A program made the position numbers and the translations under genes. Positions 33,693 to 44,342 of a DNA stretch of 64,000 nt are shown here, piece by piece. The DNA comes from Nemophila menziesii. Taxonomy: Eukaryota > Streptophyta > Magnoliopsida > Boraginales > Hydrophyllaceae. Below the pieces are notes generated by a model that worked only from the letters and a program-made list of their open reading frames with translations, was not told where the DNA came from and did no database searches. Where the stretch lies: contig JARWIR010000050.1 of NCBI GenBank assembly GCA_029959085.1, positions 3,844,001 through 3,908,000 of the forward strand, written 5' to 3'. Positions within the stretch are counted from its first letter, which is position 1; each line of letters opens with the position of its first letter.

Positions 33693-33752
33693 CACGGGTT
33701 GTCTCCCTTAAAGCACTTTTGTTTAACGTCTTTCAAAGTTAGACGTGTTACC
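33693..33752 (-). promoter_or_regulatory. Structured noncoding block after the coding stop, element A
   Basis: Ten bases after the stop at 33757 the minus strand has ACGTCT / AGACGT (33741-33746 and 33726-33731) around a 9-base loop AACTTTGAA. Then come TTAAACAAAAGTGCTTTAA and a small second stem GGG / CCC (33705-33707 and 33696-33698) around AGACAA. Confidence 0.7.
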
Positions 33753-33756
33753 TCTA

Positions 33757-34010
33757 TCAGGATTTCCATGTATAACCTCCCCAGCAATGAGCAACGCTAT
33801 GAACGTCTACTAACCTCCGTTTAATGCCCCTCTTGGGCCTGATCTCTATCACTTTATCTTAAACAACTTCTGTTACTATGAATCGTCCCATCCACGAATA
33901 TTTTTGACTTCGTGGCCTACTCTATGGGTTGCGGGCTTTCCATACAACTTCATGGCCGACACCAAACTCGCTCATTGGTATAGTATCCATAGCTTTTGCG
34001 TGGATTTCTT
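33757..34010 (-). pseudogene. Element A GPY/F-like tail (integrase C-terminal module without integrase core)
   Basis: The minus strand encodes, with stops, SEFGVGHEVVWKAR, RPRSQKYSWMGRFIVTEVV, KVIEIRPKRGIKRRLVDV and HSVAHCWGGYTWKS, ending at TGA 33757. The order (G.xV.W, basic proline-rich, W.GPF.VT.V, EI) matches the GPY/F module at the C-terminus of Ty3/gypsy integrases, for example RWGGPYIVTKV in B. Here it follows the protease directly. D and E have the same tail with the same HCWGGY ending. Confidence 0.7.
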
Positions 34011-34116
34011 CTGGGACTTTGTAATGTGAAAGGTTGCGGATGATGGGAACTGTGAGATCTAACTTCCTTGGTTTCTTACCCCAAACATAGAATGTCTCGG
34101 ATACGTTGATGATGCT

Positions 34117-34380
34117 TTAGCTTGTAGCCAAGAACGGCCTACGAAGTATGATTGGAAACTGCTTATCTGCATCATAATCAAGAATAACAAAGTCAGCAGG
34201 GATGGTGATATTACCTGTTCGGACATGAACGTCCTCCACTATTCCCCATGTCCTTGAAACTGAGCTATCCGCAAATTGTAACTTCACGGGAGCTTTTTCT
34301 GTCTTCTTCAACCCAAGCCTATCGAACACAGACTTTAGCATAAGATTCACACTCGAACCCACATCAAACATGGCTTTCAT
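34117..34380 (-). pseudogene. Element A protease
   Basis: An aspartic protease domain: KAMFDVGSSVNLMLKSVFDRLGL (active-site D in DVGSS), LQFADSSVSRTWGIVEDVHVR, FVILDYDADKQFPIILRRPFLATS. It is about 87 residues, normal for the domain. The ILGR motif has become ILRR. After it the frame leads, with a stop, to the GPY/F-like tail; no reverse transcriptase follows. Confidence 0.85.
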
Positions 34381-34467
34381 CTTGAGTATACCACCGATTT
34401 GAATAGGAAGATTAAAGTTTCCTGGATTATTGAGCTTTAGTGGTAACTCCTTTTTTTCAACTCTTCT

Positions 34468-34680
34468 CTAGACTCTCTCAGTTTGAGCCACAGTCTCTTT
34501 TCTGGCTACTACACTCGCTTCTTTCTCTGGAATAACTTGCATGAAAACTTGTTGCGGTGTAAGCCCTTTCTTTGCAATCTCAAGCATCTGGGCGTTGATA
34601 TTTTGCGGACTATACGCCTCTACAAATGTCTTGAGTTCAATGTCAACCATTGGATTTGTCTTAGGAACAGGTGGTGACAT
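34468..34680 (-). pseudogene. Element A linker with LTPQQVF motif
   Basis: A segment between Gag and protease reading SPPVPKTNPMVDIELKTFVEAY, then INAQMLEIAKKGLTPQQVF and QVIPEKEAS. D (43345-43572) and E (52630-52830) have the same segment; autonomous element B does not. I do not recognise it as a known domain. A charged, serine- and glutamate-rich low-complexity part lies upstream (34690-35120). Confidence 0.65.
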
Positions 34681-35249
34681 TGTTTGAACAATTTATGGGG
34701 ATTCCACCTTCTCTTCTTCTTTCTCTTCTTGCACAGCAGGTGAAACTTCTTCTTTTTTCGAGGCTTCTTCCTCTTTTTCTATAGCTCTGGTAGCTTGTAG
34801 CTCTAAAAACTGATCTAATCTCTTCTTGCATATATCTCAAAAGGTCTTAAACTCGGATCTTCCGGATGAATCTGCATCTTCGGAAAAGTCAGAGTCTTCG
34901 GGTCTAGACCTGGTTGATTCTTTCACAATTTCAGGAACTTCCATGGCAATTTATGCAACATGCGGTAATTCATCTTTCTCTTTTATTTCAAGGCAAATTG
35001 CCTTACAAGCTTCGAACCCAACATTGTCATCACCTCCTTCAATAGCTTTCAATTATTTTGCTTCCATAATATTTGTTAGAACTTTATTCATTTGCTCTAT
35101 TTGCATACCTAAGATCTGAACTGAAGCTTCTTGTTCTCTCAACTTCTTGTTTTGTGTATGCATATTGTTCGTCATGAGATCCGTGAAATTATTTAATTGC
35201 TTATCTCACACTATTCCCTCTTAAGGATGTTTTGGTAAAGCCTTCTGAG

Positions 35250-36464
35250 CTAAAGTATCAGTATAAGTGTCATTAGCAGGTTGTTGTGGAGGAGCAGGTC
35301 TATTAAAATTCTGATTTCCTTGATACTGATTTTGACCTCTTGGTTAGTAAGAGTTATTATGGGGACGAGGTTGATAGTTACCTGAATTAGCGGCCCCCTG
35401 TGGATTTGAGTACTACATATCCGGATGATTCCTGTTACCGAATTGGTAATTTCCTCGGTTGAATATGAAATAAACAGATGCTGGATTTCCTTTACACTCT
35501 TCCCATGTATGATTCGGTACCTCACACTGTGGACAACTTTGTGCCTCTTGCACTATATTTGTTTCTGTTACATTCTGACGTCTTCGCATCTCAAGTTTAA
35601 TTTCTTTAACTTGATTTTCTAAAGTTGTTAATTGAGTTCACTTAGCAGTCTCGGCATCTAATTGAAGCGTACATCTGGTATTGGTAATAGGAGCTCGCGA
35701 AAGTGGTCAACTCATTTCATTTTCTATAATACGTTCCATACCTTCGGCGGCTTCTGTAGGATCCTTGGACACAAATCCTCATCTTCCAAGATTATCTACC
35801 CTCAATCTACTTTCGTCATGAATACCTTGACAAAACATAGCTAACTGTAAATATGGGGTGTAACCATGAAGCGGACATCTAGCTAAATTTTTTTGAAACC
35901 TTGTCCATTCTCTTGGCAAAACTTAGCAAGCTCCATCTGATATTTTAATCTCATACTCTTCGCATAAAAACGGTTAAAGAAAGCGGCTTGAAGTTCTGTC
36001 CAAGTATTAAGTGTACCTGGTGGTTGTCTGTCTAGCCAATCACCAGCTTTACTGGTCAGAAAGAACGAAAAAATGTCACAATACAGTTGATCGCGTGTAA
36101 TGCCAGGAGTATTATAGGCATCACATATGTGCATGAAATTTTGAATCTCTCTTACCGGATCTTGAATTGCTGCACCGCTATAGAGTCCAAAGTTTTGAAA
36201 TTGACTGAGCATACCCAGATCGGGCCTAAACTTTATGTTTTGGATCTCTGGAGGACGATAACCTAAAGGTTGAAGTCGAAAAGATGCTCCCAAGTCTATG
36301 AGATCGTGTTCTTATCTGTTAATGTTCCTGTTATCTCCTATTGGTGGTGGTCCTCGAGGATCGAGTTGTATCACCTAGGGAATGCGTTGTTGATTTCCAT
36401 TCTGATTAAGATTTTCACTACCCCCTAGTGGAAGCAAATCCTCTTGTTCTCTTTGTCTTGTCAT
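35250..36464 (-). pseudogene. Element A Gag
   Basis: It starts at ATG 36464 (MTRQREQEDLLPLGG). The capsid-type domain at 35883-36293 reads QPLGYRPPEIQNIKFRPDLGM, IQNFMHICDAY, FFLTSKAGDWLDRQPPG and ELQAAFFNRFYAKSMRL. A zinc knuckle CPQCEVPNHTWEECKG lies near 35500-35550 and a QP-rich tail follows. Stops and frameshifts occur throughout. It is about as long as D's Gag and clearly closer to D's than to B's. Confidence 0.85.
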
Positions 36465-36653
36465 TGTTCTTCTTTGTTCTCTTTCTTCTCTCAAGCGTCT
36501 GTTGTAAGCTATAAAACACCTCTCGGGTTTCTCGAGCATACACTGTAAACCTGAAAGAGACTAAAACAAACCAAAAGCGTATAACTGGAAAAATAAAATT
36601 AACTAAAACTACTACTACTATAAATAAATAACCCACACGCTAACGAGACACAA

Positions 36654-36673
36654 GTCCCCGGCAGCGGTGCCCA
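36654..36673 (-). promoter_or_regulatory. Primer-binding site of element A (mutated)
   Basis: The minus strand reads TGGGCACCGCTGCCGGGGAC, the tRNA-Asp site with one extra G and one G-to-A change compared with B. Confidence 0.8.
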
Positions 36674-36678
36674 AAACT

Positions 36679-38200
36679 TGGTGTCACCTAGGGTGTAGTA
36701 AAAATAAGATAATAAATAAATCAACTAACACCCTAGACTAAATACGTTACTTACTGCAAGTATCACAGATCGTATGCAAGTTTGGATAGTAAGTAAGATT
36801 CTTTCCTTAGAGACTTTGTACGTTATACAAACGGGTAAACAAAATAGCATTGCAGATAATAGTTAAAGACACAAAATAAATGAACATGATTGATGAGGAG
36901 ATAAGATTAAACTAAGTAAATTAAAGAAAAGTAAATAAAAATATGGAGAAAGTATAGCTCAGGTTTTGCTAGTATGCCCTAATCCTTCTATATCTTCTAC
37001 TAGTTAATCGGAGTGATGAAAGCTCTTAGATAAGTAGCCGGGATTCTATATTCCTCCTAACCTCCTTCCGGGTGGAATTAAGAGGCGACCTAACAATTAC
37101 CAGGGGACTTAACTAAGGTGGTCCTACGCCACTAGGTTCTTAGATGAGTGGACCCTGAAAATAATGACTTGTGATTAAATCTCAACCCCTAATAACTATC
37201 TAGTTAGGCAAGCCCTTCCGGATCACTACCGCACACTAGATGATTATGTGATATTTCAATAATTAGACATCCCTTCCGGGTGACCATCTAACTACTATTA
37301 ACACAACCCTAATTTGATCAGGATTAAGACAGACAATCAATCAAAGCACATAAAACAAATATATGGTTAAGAAGCTATAGTCAATTTAAAATAGTTTTCC
37401 CAAACAAACTTAGATAGAATAAAATAGAATTAAAATATTATACATATGCAAAACCCAAGCTATGGGAAAATTAGTTCATACTATAAAAAAATGAACTAAA
37501 ATAAAGATACATATTGTCAACTTGCTCTCTTGAATGATAAAATAAATTTAAGGATTAATTGTGGGAGGCAAGGACCAACCAACGACATGTTTACAATAGT
37601 TAAAGGGTGTATTTATAGGTGTTTAGGAAGCCCTAGGTCGGATTTCTTGGAGTAGAAGGCAATCAATTGGACTTCTTTTTCAAATCAAAATCGTTTCCTA
37701 AAATATATGAGAAGGGAAAAACTGTTGTTGTCTTGTTTTGGTCGTAACTTCTTCAATATTGCTCTAGTTTTCGCCTACTTTATATCAAAACAACCGCATC
37801 TAAAAAATCTACACTTTCTCTTTTGATTGCATCTCCAAATTTTTATTCGATTTTGAATTATCTTCACTTTGGTGGACGTGGCTACAGAATTTCAAATTTA
37901 CTTGGTAACTTTTACTTTCCTATTTAATCTCTACTTCCTTTTATCTTCAATTTCCATCCATATCTTCTTTCCTTATCTCTTTAGAATTGATTTGGAATTT
38001 AATTAATTTTCATATATCTTTAAAGTTTCACATTAACACACAAGTTAAACCAAATATGCTCTAAAAATAATAATTCATCAAATCAAGACAAGAAATAGGA
38101 AAATATCTAAATATGACTAAAAAACTAATATAAATTAACCATAAACTCCTAAAATGATGTCTCCAGCCTCGATTAATTCATCACAAATATGCAGACATCA
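36679..38200 (-). repeat. 5' LTR of element A (type 1)
   Basis: 1522 bp, from TGATGTCTGC at 38200 to GTGACACCA at 36679. It is homologous throughout to 15421-16933 with many substitutions. GTGCG follows at 38201-38205. Confidence 0.9.
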
Positions 38201-38205
38201 GTGCG

Positions 38206-39800
38206 ACACCCAGAGATAGGGGTTTTGGAGATCTCCGTTACAGATTCTCATGAAGTAGAGGTCGAGAATTCGAAAACATTCCTAGGATGGTTTCTTGTGA
38301 GGACATTTCTACAATTTCTCGTTCCACTCGGCCTCTTATGTGTTCTAGTTCAGATTCTTTTCAATCGAATGTGTCCTCCTACTGATCCACTAGTACTAAG
38401 GTTCCGTCAAATTATAGACATGCAATTGTCAATCTAAAATCAAGTACTATTCCAATACTTTACATTTGGTAAGTCAATTTTTCCTGGTGGCCTTAAATCA
38501 ATTTTGTATGAGCCTCATAAAATTTTCCTCGGAGGTTAGTTATGGTTACGTTTTCGAGCATGAGAATAAAACAAGGGTTTTGGTTCGCTGCGACATATCC
38601 TCCACGACTGGGTGTACTTGGAAAGTCCATGCATCACTAGACTTGTTTTAATTTCTATGTGTATATATAATTCTTTCTTCAAAGAGCACACTTGTAGTAA
38701 CATGTTCAGAAAATCGAGTAGCGACAAGTTGTCTCCGCGTATGCTTTCAGAATTGGTGTTTGGAAAGGTCAAGGAAAGACCAGCCATAAATCCTAAGGAA
38801 ATACAACACATTATTTTGAATCAATACGGCTTCAAAATCTCATATAAACGAGTCTGGAAAGCGTTTAGAATCGCAAGGGATTCGATCTTCAGAGACAAAG
38901 ACTTGACTTACGAAGATGTCTGATTCCATCTCTATAAGCTTAAGGTAGACTATCCTTACGGCCAATTCATTTTCTAGTGTGATTCGGTTACCTACGGATT
39001 CGAGAGGTTTCAGGTTTATTTTAGTGTCTATTTTCAAGGTTTAAAGTTTTGATGACCCATGATTTTCCTAGACTATACATTCTTGATAAACAAGTACCGG
39101 GATTTGTGCTTCAGAGCTACTTCCATGGATGCTCTCAACGGTAAGCCTTCAAAAATCTGTCAAAGTGCTGCATGTACAATATTGTACTTCCAGGATTAAC
39201 ATCCCTTACAGTTTTTTTGATTTCCCCTTTATTTTCTGACTTTTTTTGCATTGTTCTTTATGCATCAAGGTCTTTATCCCGTTTCCTTTTCTATCGTGAG
39301 ACCCGAAGATACAGATAACTGGACTACTTTCTTCAGAATTTTTAAACCCTTTTACGGACGAGCGTGATCTCACAATCATATCCTATCGGCATAGAAGTCT
39401 CATTCATTTTTCTTGTTTCATGTTGAGAAAAACTTTAGGGACATGCTGAAAAAAGTCAAAGGTAATTCGACGCATAACTAGATGATGGTTTCCTTATTCA
39501 AGAGTTTTTCATATGCAGAAAAATTAGACTTGTTCAATTAACATTATACCAAATTTATTAACAAGGAAGGACGCGAAGTTCACAATTTCTTGTCAAACTT
39601 GCCGAGGGATAATTACACCGACGAGCACTTTAAGGGTAAGTGTTACGACACCTAGACCTCCAACCTGGAAGAATTATTCAATGCCTAGATTAAGAAATTA
39701 TGTGGTTGTCCGATAAAGGAGTTGGTGGATTGTATCAGTCTTACATTGATGGATCATCTTTCAAGACAATATAAATATTATCTAGGCTAGTCTACTATTT
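38206..39800 (+). pseudogene. MULE (MuDR-family) transposase relic
   Basis: A plus-strand relic of a Mutator-like transposase in several frames. From 38540: YVFEHENKTRVLVRCDISSTTGCTWKVHASL (zinc-binding DNA-binding region). From 38670: FFKEHTCSNMFRKSSSDKLSPRMLSELVFGKVKERPAI split with YGFKISYKRVWKAFRIA, the usual segment before the catalytic core. From about 39055: PMIFLDYTFLINKYRD, with D in place of the first catalytic region, then ATSMDALNG. An intron at 39141-39269 (GTAAGC ... CATCAAG) joins in frame to LYPVSFSIVRPEDTDNWTTFF. Near 39640: GKCYDT, TSNLEELFNA, IKKLCGCPIKELVDCI. Stops and shifts show it is dead. Its upstream part may continue left of element A (15120-15415). Confidence 0.75.
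39141..39269 (+). other. Intron in the MULE transposase relic
   Basis: GTAAGC at 39141 and CATCAAG at 39263-39269 are good plant splice borders with a T-rich 3' side. Joining codon AAC, G|GT, CTT, TAT, CCC restores NGLYP, exactly the conserved sequence of MULE transposases at that point. Confidence 0.7.
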
Positions 39801-39804
39801 GTCC

Positions 39805-40721
39805 CCCAAGGGTGATGGTAAATCAACACAAGGGATGCCTTTCTTACCTGCAAGTGTACGGGGGCGTTGACAAGTAATATATTTTGATAAGTATAAAAGG
39901 ATTATTTTCTCCACAAGTACTATAAAATTTATTCTTAACTGTGTTTCAAAAGTATAATAGTGTAAGTTGCAAAGGAAATGAAAAGAAAGTAATAGATGTT
40001 CATTTGGTTGTATAGTTAAAGTGACTAGAATCGCAATGAATTAATAATAACTAAACTGAATGATAATTTAATCTAATAAGAGATGGAGAAATAGATGAGA
40101 ATGGTGCTTGAGTTTTGCTGGTAAATCCCAAATGTAGTTAATTTAATATTTCTAGGAATAAGGGTGGAGTGGTAGTCATATTAGCCGAGATTCACCAATC
40201 TTTCCAAATACCTTTGGGGTATATAGGAAGCTATTCTACATCCCTAGAGACCTCTCCCGAGTGACCCTACGTAGCTTTCAAATGTTAAAGTTTCAAACCC
40301 TAATGACTACTTGGTTAGTCAAGACCTCTCAGTTCACTTACGCACACTAAGAGCCTATGTATTATATCCGTAATTCGACCCTCCTCCCAGGCGATAGCCT
40401 AATTACTAACACTACACAATATTTGGGGTTGGACTTGACTTTTTGACTTCTACTCATCATCTTGGAATATTGTGTAACCATGTATCTAAAATATATACAC
40501 TTAACACACAATTAAGGCACACAATCTCTATAAATAGCAATATGTCAAATATTAGGGAATAATCGCTCACTTAGTTCCCATAAACTCCCAAAAATATGTC
40601 TTATGAATCGATTAATATATAAAAAAGAGGAGACATCAAGACCCCCAATTCAATGTTGTGTTGTCCCGAAAAAATAAAAGAAAATGAAGCTTAATATGGC
40701 CTAAGTCCAATCAATTAAAGA
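39805..40721 (-). mobile_element. Remnant H: 3' LTR and polypurine tract of a minus-strand Athila-type element
   Basis: On the minus strand a polypurine tract with GAATTGGGGGTCT (40639-40655) precedes a decayed LTR (about 40638-39805). The LTR starts TGATGTCTCC on the minus strand (plus GGAGACATCA at 40629-40638) and ends near the ACTTGCAGG region at 39850. CCGCAAGTGTACGGG-like words match the 3' part of type 3/4 LTRs. It is about 830 bp, much shorter than its relatives. The rest of the element is cut off where the 5' LTR of D begins. Confidence 0.65.
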
Positions 40722-41375
40722 AGATTTGTGGTGATTTTTTTAGTTGGAGACATAATTTTTAGTGTTTAAGAAGTCCTTTAGTTGAGTTTTCATATATATT
40801 AGTGCACTTTCCTACTTCTTGTCTTGATTGAATGATTTATTATTTTTAGAGCATATTTGGTTTAATTGTTTGTCAATTGTGAAGCTCTAAAGATATATAT
40901 GGTGATTAATTATATGCCAAATCAATTCTCCTCGTGGTTGTGTCGTAGTCTACCTATTCGATCTCTGGGTAGGTAGGAATTTAGAATCCTGACTAAGTAT
41001 CTAAGAGCTATTGTCTCCCTTATAAACTGAAATTGATAGAAAGAATTAGAAGGATTAGTGCATACATGCAAAATCTAAGCTATACTCTCTCATCACATAT
41101 TCTCTCATATTTAATTATTTGTCTTTACTTTTAATTAGTTTAATTATCAATCTCTCAATCGATCATCTTTATTTTCTGTTTCTTTTAATTAATTATTACT
41201 ACTCTGAATTATTTACTCATTCGTATAACACACTAAGTCCCTGAGAACGAATTCTTCTTATCATTAAAACTTGCATATTTCCTGTAATACTTGCAGTACC
41301 GTGCTTGTCTAGGGTGATTAGTGCATTGTTTTCTGGTTTATTTTATCTTATTTCTATCACACCCTAGGCGACACA
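40722..41375 (+). repeat. 5' LTR of element D, truncated and internally deleted
   Basis: It matches the LTR start from its eleventh base or so (TTTGTGGTGATT..., TTTTTAGTG) and runs about 210 bases. At about 40933 it jumps (CAAATCAATTCT|CCTCGTGGTTGTG) to a point some 850 bases further along a complete type 1 LTR, and ends GGCGACACA at the primer site. About 654 bp remain of ~1540. The TATA region is deleted. Confidence 0.8.
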
Positions 41376-41382
41376 AAGTTTT

Positions 41383-41399
41383 TGGCGCCGCTGCCGGGA
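41383..41399 (+). promoter_or_regulatory. Primer-binding site of element D
   Basis: TGGCGCCGCTGCCGGGA, tRNA-Asp type, seven bases after the LTR end. Confidence 0.88.
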
Positions 41400-41603
41400 A
41401 CTTGTGTCTCGTTAGCGTGTGGGTTATCTATTTCATGTAGTAGTTTTTAGTTAATTTTTATTTTTCCAGATTTAAGGTTGTTGGTTTGCTTTAGTCTTTT
41501 TCAGGTTTTAACAGTGCATCCTTGGCCTCCTCTCCTGGAGCCCGAAAGGAGCTTCACAGCTTATAACAGACGTATCCGAGAAGAGAGAAACCAAAGAAGA
41601 GCT

Positions 41604-42700
41604 ATGGCAGAAATTTAACAGCAAGAAGTGGATCCACCACTAGTAGATCCACCAATTATTCCTATAGTTCCACCACTTGGACCTGTAGGCCAACAACAAC
41701 AACCACCAGGAGATAACAAAAACAATAACAATAATCAACACATAGTTGAACAAGACCTCCCAGGCTTGGGAGCACCGTTTCATATTCAACCATTAGGCTA
41801 TCGTCCTCCAGAGATCCAGAATATCAAATTCAGGCCCGATCTGGGCATGCTCAGTCAATTTCAGAATTTTGGACTCGATAGTGGTGCAGCAGTTCAAGAT
41901 CTGGTAAGAGCGATTCAGAAGTTCATGCAGATTTGTGATGCCTATGTTACTCCAGGCATTACGCACGAGCAACTGTATTGTCACATGTTTTCGTTCTTCC
42001 TGACCGGTAAAGCTGGTGATTGGCTAAATAGACAACCACCAGGTACAATAAATACATGGACAGAACTTCAAGCCGCATTCTTTAACCATTTTTATCCGAA
42101 GAGTATGAGACTCAAAGAGCAAAGCGAGCTTGCGAAGTTTTGTCAAGAGAATGGAGATGAAGTAGGAGACGCATGGACAAGGTTTCAACAGAAGTTAGCT
42201 AGATGTCCACTCCATGGTTACACCCCGTCTTTACAGTTAGCTATATTTTATCAAGGTATCAATAGAGAAAGTAGACTGAGGGTAGATGATCTTGGAAAAG
42301 GTAATTTTGTGTCCATGAATCCAGCAAAAGTCGTCGAAGGTATGGAAAACTTTATAGAAACAGAAAGGAGTTGCCCACTTTCGCGAGCTCCTATTACAAA
42401 TACCAAAGGTACGCTTAGATTAGATGCAGAAACTGCAAACTCGGCTCAATTGTCTGCATTAGAAAATCAAATCAAAGAGATTAAGCTTGAGATGCAGAAG
42501 AATTTAGCCGCATCAAAAGTAGTGCAAGAATAACAAGGTTATCAACGGTGTGGGGTCACAAATCATACACGGGAAGAGTGCGAAGGAAATCGAGCATCTA
42601 TTTATTTCAAAACCAACCGAGGAAATTATCAATTTGGTAACATGAATCATCCAGGTATGCAGTATTCAAATCCACAAGGGACGCTAAGCTAGGTCATTAT
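41604..42700 (+). pseudogene. Element D Gag
   Basis: It starts at ATG 41604 (MAEI, then TAA as fifth codon) and is open from 41628 to TAA 42531. A proline/glutamine/asparagine-rich N-terminus is followed by the capsid-type domain (about residues 50-190 of the open part): QPLGYRPPEIQNIKFRPDLGM, VRAIQKFMQICDAYVTPGI, FFLTGKAGDWLNRQPPG, ELQAAFFNHFYPKSMRL, EVGDAWTRFQQKLARCP. A C-terminal coiled coil follows (LSALENQIKEIKLEMQKNL). After the stop a zinc knuckle appears as RCGVTNHTREECEGN, with its first cysteine lost. Better preserved than A's Gag; B's is more distant. Confidence 0.9.
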
Positions 42701-42861
42701 CAACCTCGTCCCCAGAATAATTCTTTCCAACCAAGAGGTCAAGCTCCATATCAAGGAAATCAGAATTATAATCGACCTTCTCCTCCACAACAACCTGTTA
42801 ATGACATATACACCAAAGCTTTTGCTTAGAAGGCTTTACCACAATATCCTCAAGAAGGATT

Positions 42862-43152
42862 GTGGGTGATCAACAATTGAAGAATTTTATGGATCTTATG
42901 ACCACTAATATGCATTCGCAGAACGAGAAGTTAAGAGAACAAGAAGCTTCAATTCAGATTTTAGGTACGCAAGTAGAACAAATGAATAAAGTTCTAACTA
43001 ATATTATGGAAGCAAGAGAATTGAAGGCTATCGAAGGAAGTGATGCCAATGTTGGTTTCGAAGCTTGTGAGGCGATTTTCCTTGAGATTAAAGAGAATAA
43101 GGAAGTACCGCATGATGCAGAAAGTGTCGTGGAAGTTCCTAGTACCAAATAA
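42862..43152 (+). pseudogene. Element D Gag-linker segment, coiled coil
   Basis: A 96-codon open segment with a strong heptad pattern (LKNFMDLMTTNMHSQNEKL, REQEASIQILGTQVEQMN, KVLTNIMEARE), then FEACEAIFLEIKENKEVP. It lies between the zinc knuckle and the LTPQQVF linker and is matched in A at about 34930-35200. Function unknown; autonomous Athila elements have a shorter coiled segment here. Confidence 0.6.
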
Positions 43153-43344
43153 GAACCAACCAAGTCTAGCCTCGTGGACTCTAACAGTTCTGAAGATGAG
43201 GATGAAGATTCAGAAAAAACCGAATTTATACAGATTTTGAAAGATATTCAAGAAGAGATTGGATCGGTTATGGAGTTACAAGCTGCTAGAGCTAAAGAGA
43301 AAGAGGAATAAGCCTCAAAAGAAAAAGTAGGAGTTACACCTGAT

Positions 43345-43572
43345 GTGCAAGAAAAGAAAGAAGAAGAAAAGGTGGAATCGCCACCAGTTGTTCAACCTAT
43401 GTCACCAATTATTCCTAATACAAATACGAAGGGTGACATTGAAGTCAAGACATTAGTAGAGGCTTATACTCTTGAGCATATCAACACCCAAATGCTTGAG
43501 ATTGCGAAGAAAGGGCTTACACCACAACAAGTTTTTACGCAAGTTATTCCTGAGAAAGAAGCAAGTGTATAA
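43345..43572 (+). pseudogene. Element D linker with LTPQQVF motif
   Basis: KKEEEKVESPPVVQPMSP, then GDIEVKTLVEAYTLEHINTQ split from MLEIAKKGLTPQQVFTQVIP and EKEAS. Same segment as in A and E. It ends at TAA 43570-43572; the protease continues in another frame. Confidence 0.65.
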
Positions 43573-43682
43573 GCTAAGAAAGAGACTGTGAGAGTCTCAA
43601 GAAAAGTAGAGAAAGTTTTACCATTAAAGCTCAAAGATCCTGGAAGCTTTAATCTCCTATTCAAATAAATGGTACGCTCAAG

Positions 43683-43964
43683 GTGAAAGCTATGTGTGAT
43701 GTGGGTTCAGGTGTGAATCTTATGCCAAATTCCGTGTTCGATAGACTTGGACTTCAGAAATCAGAGGAAGCTCCAGTGAAGTTGCAGTTTGCTGACAGCT
43801 CAGTTACCAAGACATGGGGAATAGTGGAGGTCGTTCATGTCCGATTAGGTAATATCACCATCCCTACTAACTTTGTTATACTTGATTTCAAAGCAGATAA
43901 GCAGGTTCCAATTATACTTGGAAGAACTTTCATGGCCACAAGTCATAGCATAATCAACTTCTAG
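43683..43964 (+). pseudogene. Element D protease
   Basis: An aspartic protease domain of normal length: MKAMCDVGSGVNLMPNSVFD (active-site D in DVGSG), VKLQFADSSVTKTWGIVEVV, FVILDFKADKQVPIILGRTF, MATSHSIINF, then TAG 43962. In the same frame after the stop come EGTITLHANNVSVTF and the GPY/F-like tail, so protease and tail were one polypeptide. Confidence 0.88.
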
Positions 43965-44342
43965 GAAGGGACCATTACCCTTCATGCTAACAACGTATCC
44001 GTGACATTCTCTGTCTGGGGTAAGAAACCAAGGAAGTCGGATCCCACCATTCCTATCATCCACAGCCTTTCACATCACAAAGTCCCTAAAGAGAAGATCC
44101 ACGCAAAACCTGTGGATACTGAGCCAAAGATTGAGTTTGGGGACGTCCATGTTCTATGGAAAGCCCACAAACCAGAGAACAGGCCACGAGGTCATCAAGA
44201 CTCGTGGATGAGACCATTTGTAGTCACTAAAGTTGTTTCAGCTAAGGTGATAGAGATCAGGCCCAAGAAGGGCATCAAGCAGAGATTAGTAGACGTTCAT
44301 AGCCTTGCTCATTGCTGGGGAGGCTATATTCGCAAATCTTGA
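43965..44342 (+). pseudogene. Element D GPY/F-like tail ending in HCWGGY
   Basis: A frame continuous with protease apart from one TAG reads PTIPIIHSLSHHKVPKEKI, FGDVHVLWKAHKPENRPRGH, WMRPFVVTKVVSAKVIEIRP and RLVDVHSLAHCWGGYIRKS, ending TGA 44340-44342. The middle resembles the GPY/F module at the integrase C-terminus. No integrase zinc finger or D,D,E core and no reverse transcriptase lie between. The same joined structure in A indicates a lineage feature, not a local accident. Confidence 0.75.

Larger units (their letters stand above)
15421..38200 (-). mobile_element. Athila-type element A (non-autonomous plan), interrupted by element B
   Basis: A minus-strand LTR retrotransposon of 22,780 bp including B, or about 9.9 kb once B (20629-33499 plus one duplication copy) is removed. 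Element order is 5' LTR 38200-36679, primer site, Gag, linker, protease, GPY/F-like tail, GC-rich island (now holding B), env-position ORF, long noncoding region, polypurine tract, 3' LTR. Reverse transcriptase, RNase H and integrase core are absent. Its LTRs differ at roughly one base in eight over the first ~165 bases, so it is older than B, whose LTRs are nearly identical. This agrees with the nesting. The flanks carry the GTGCG duplication. Confidence 0.9.
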
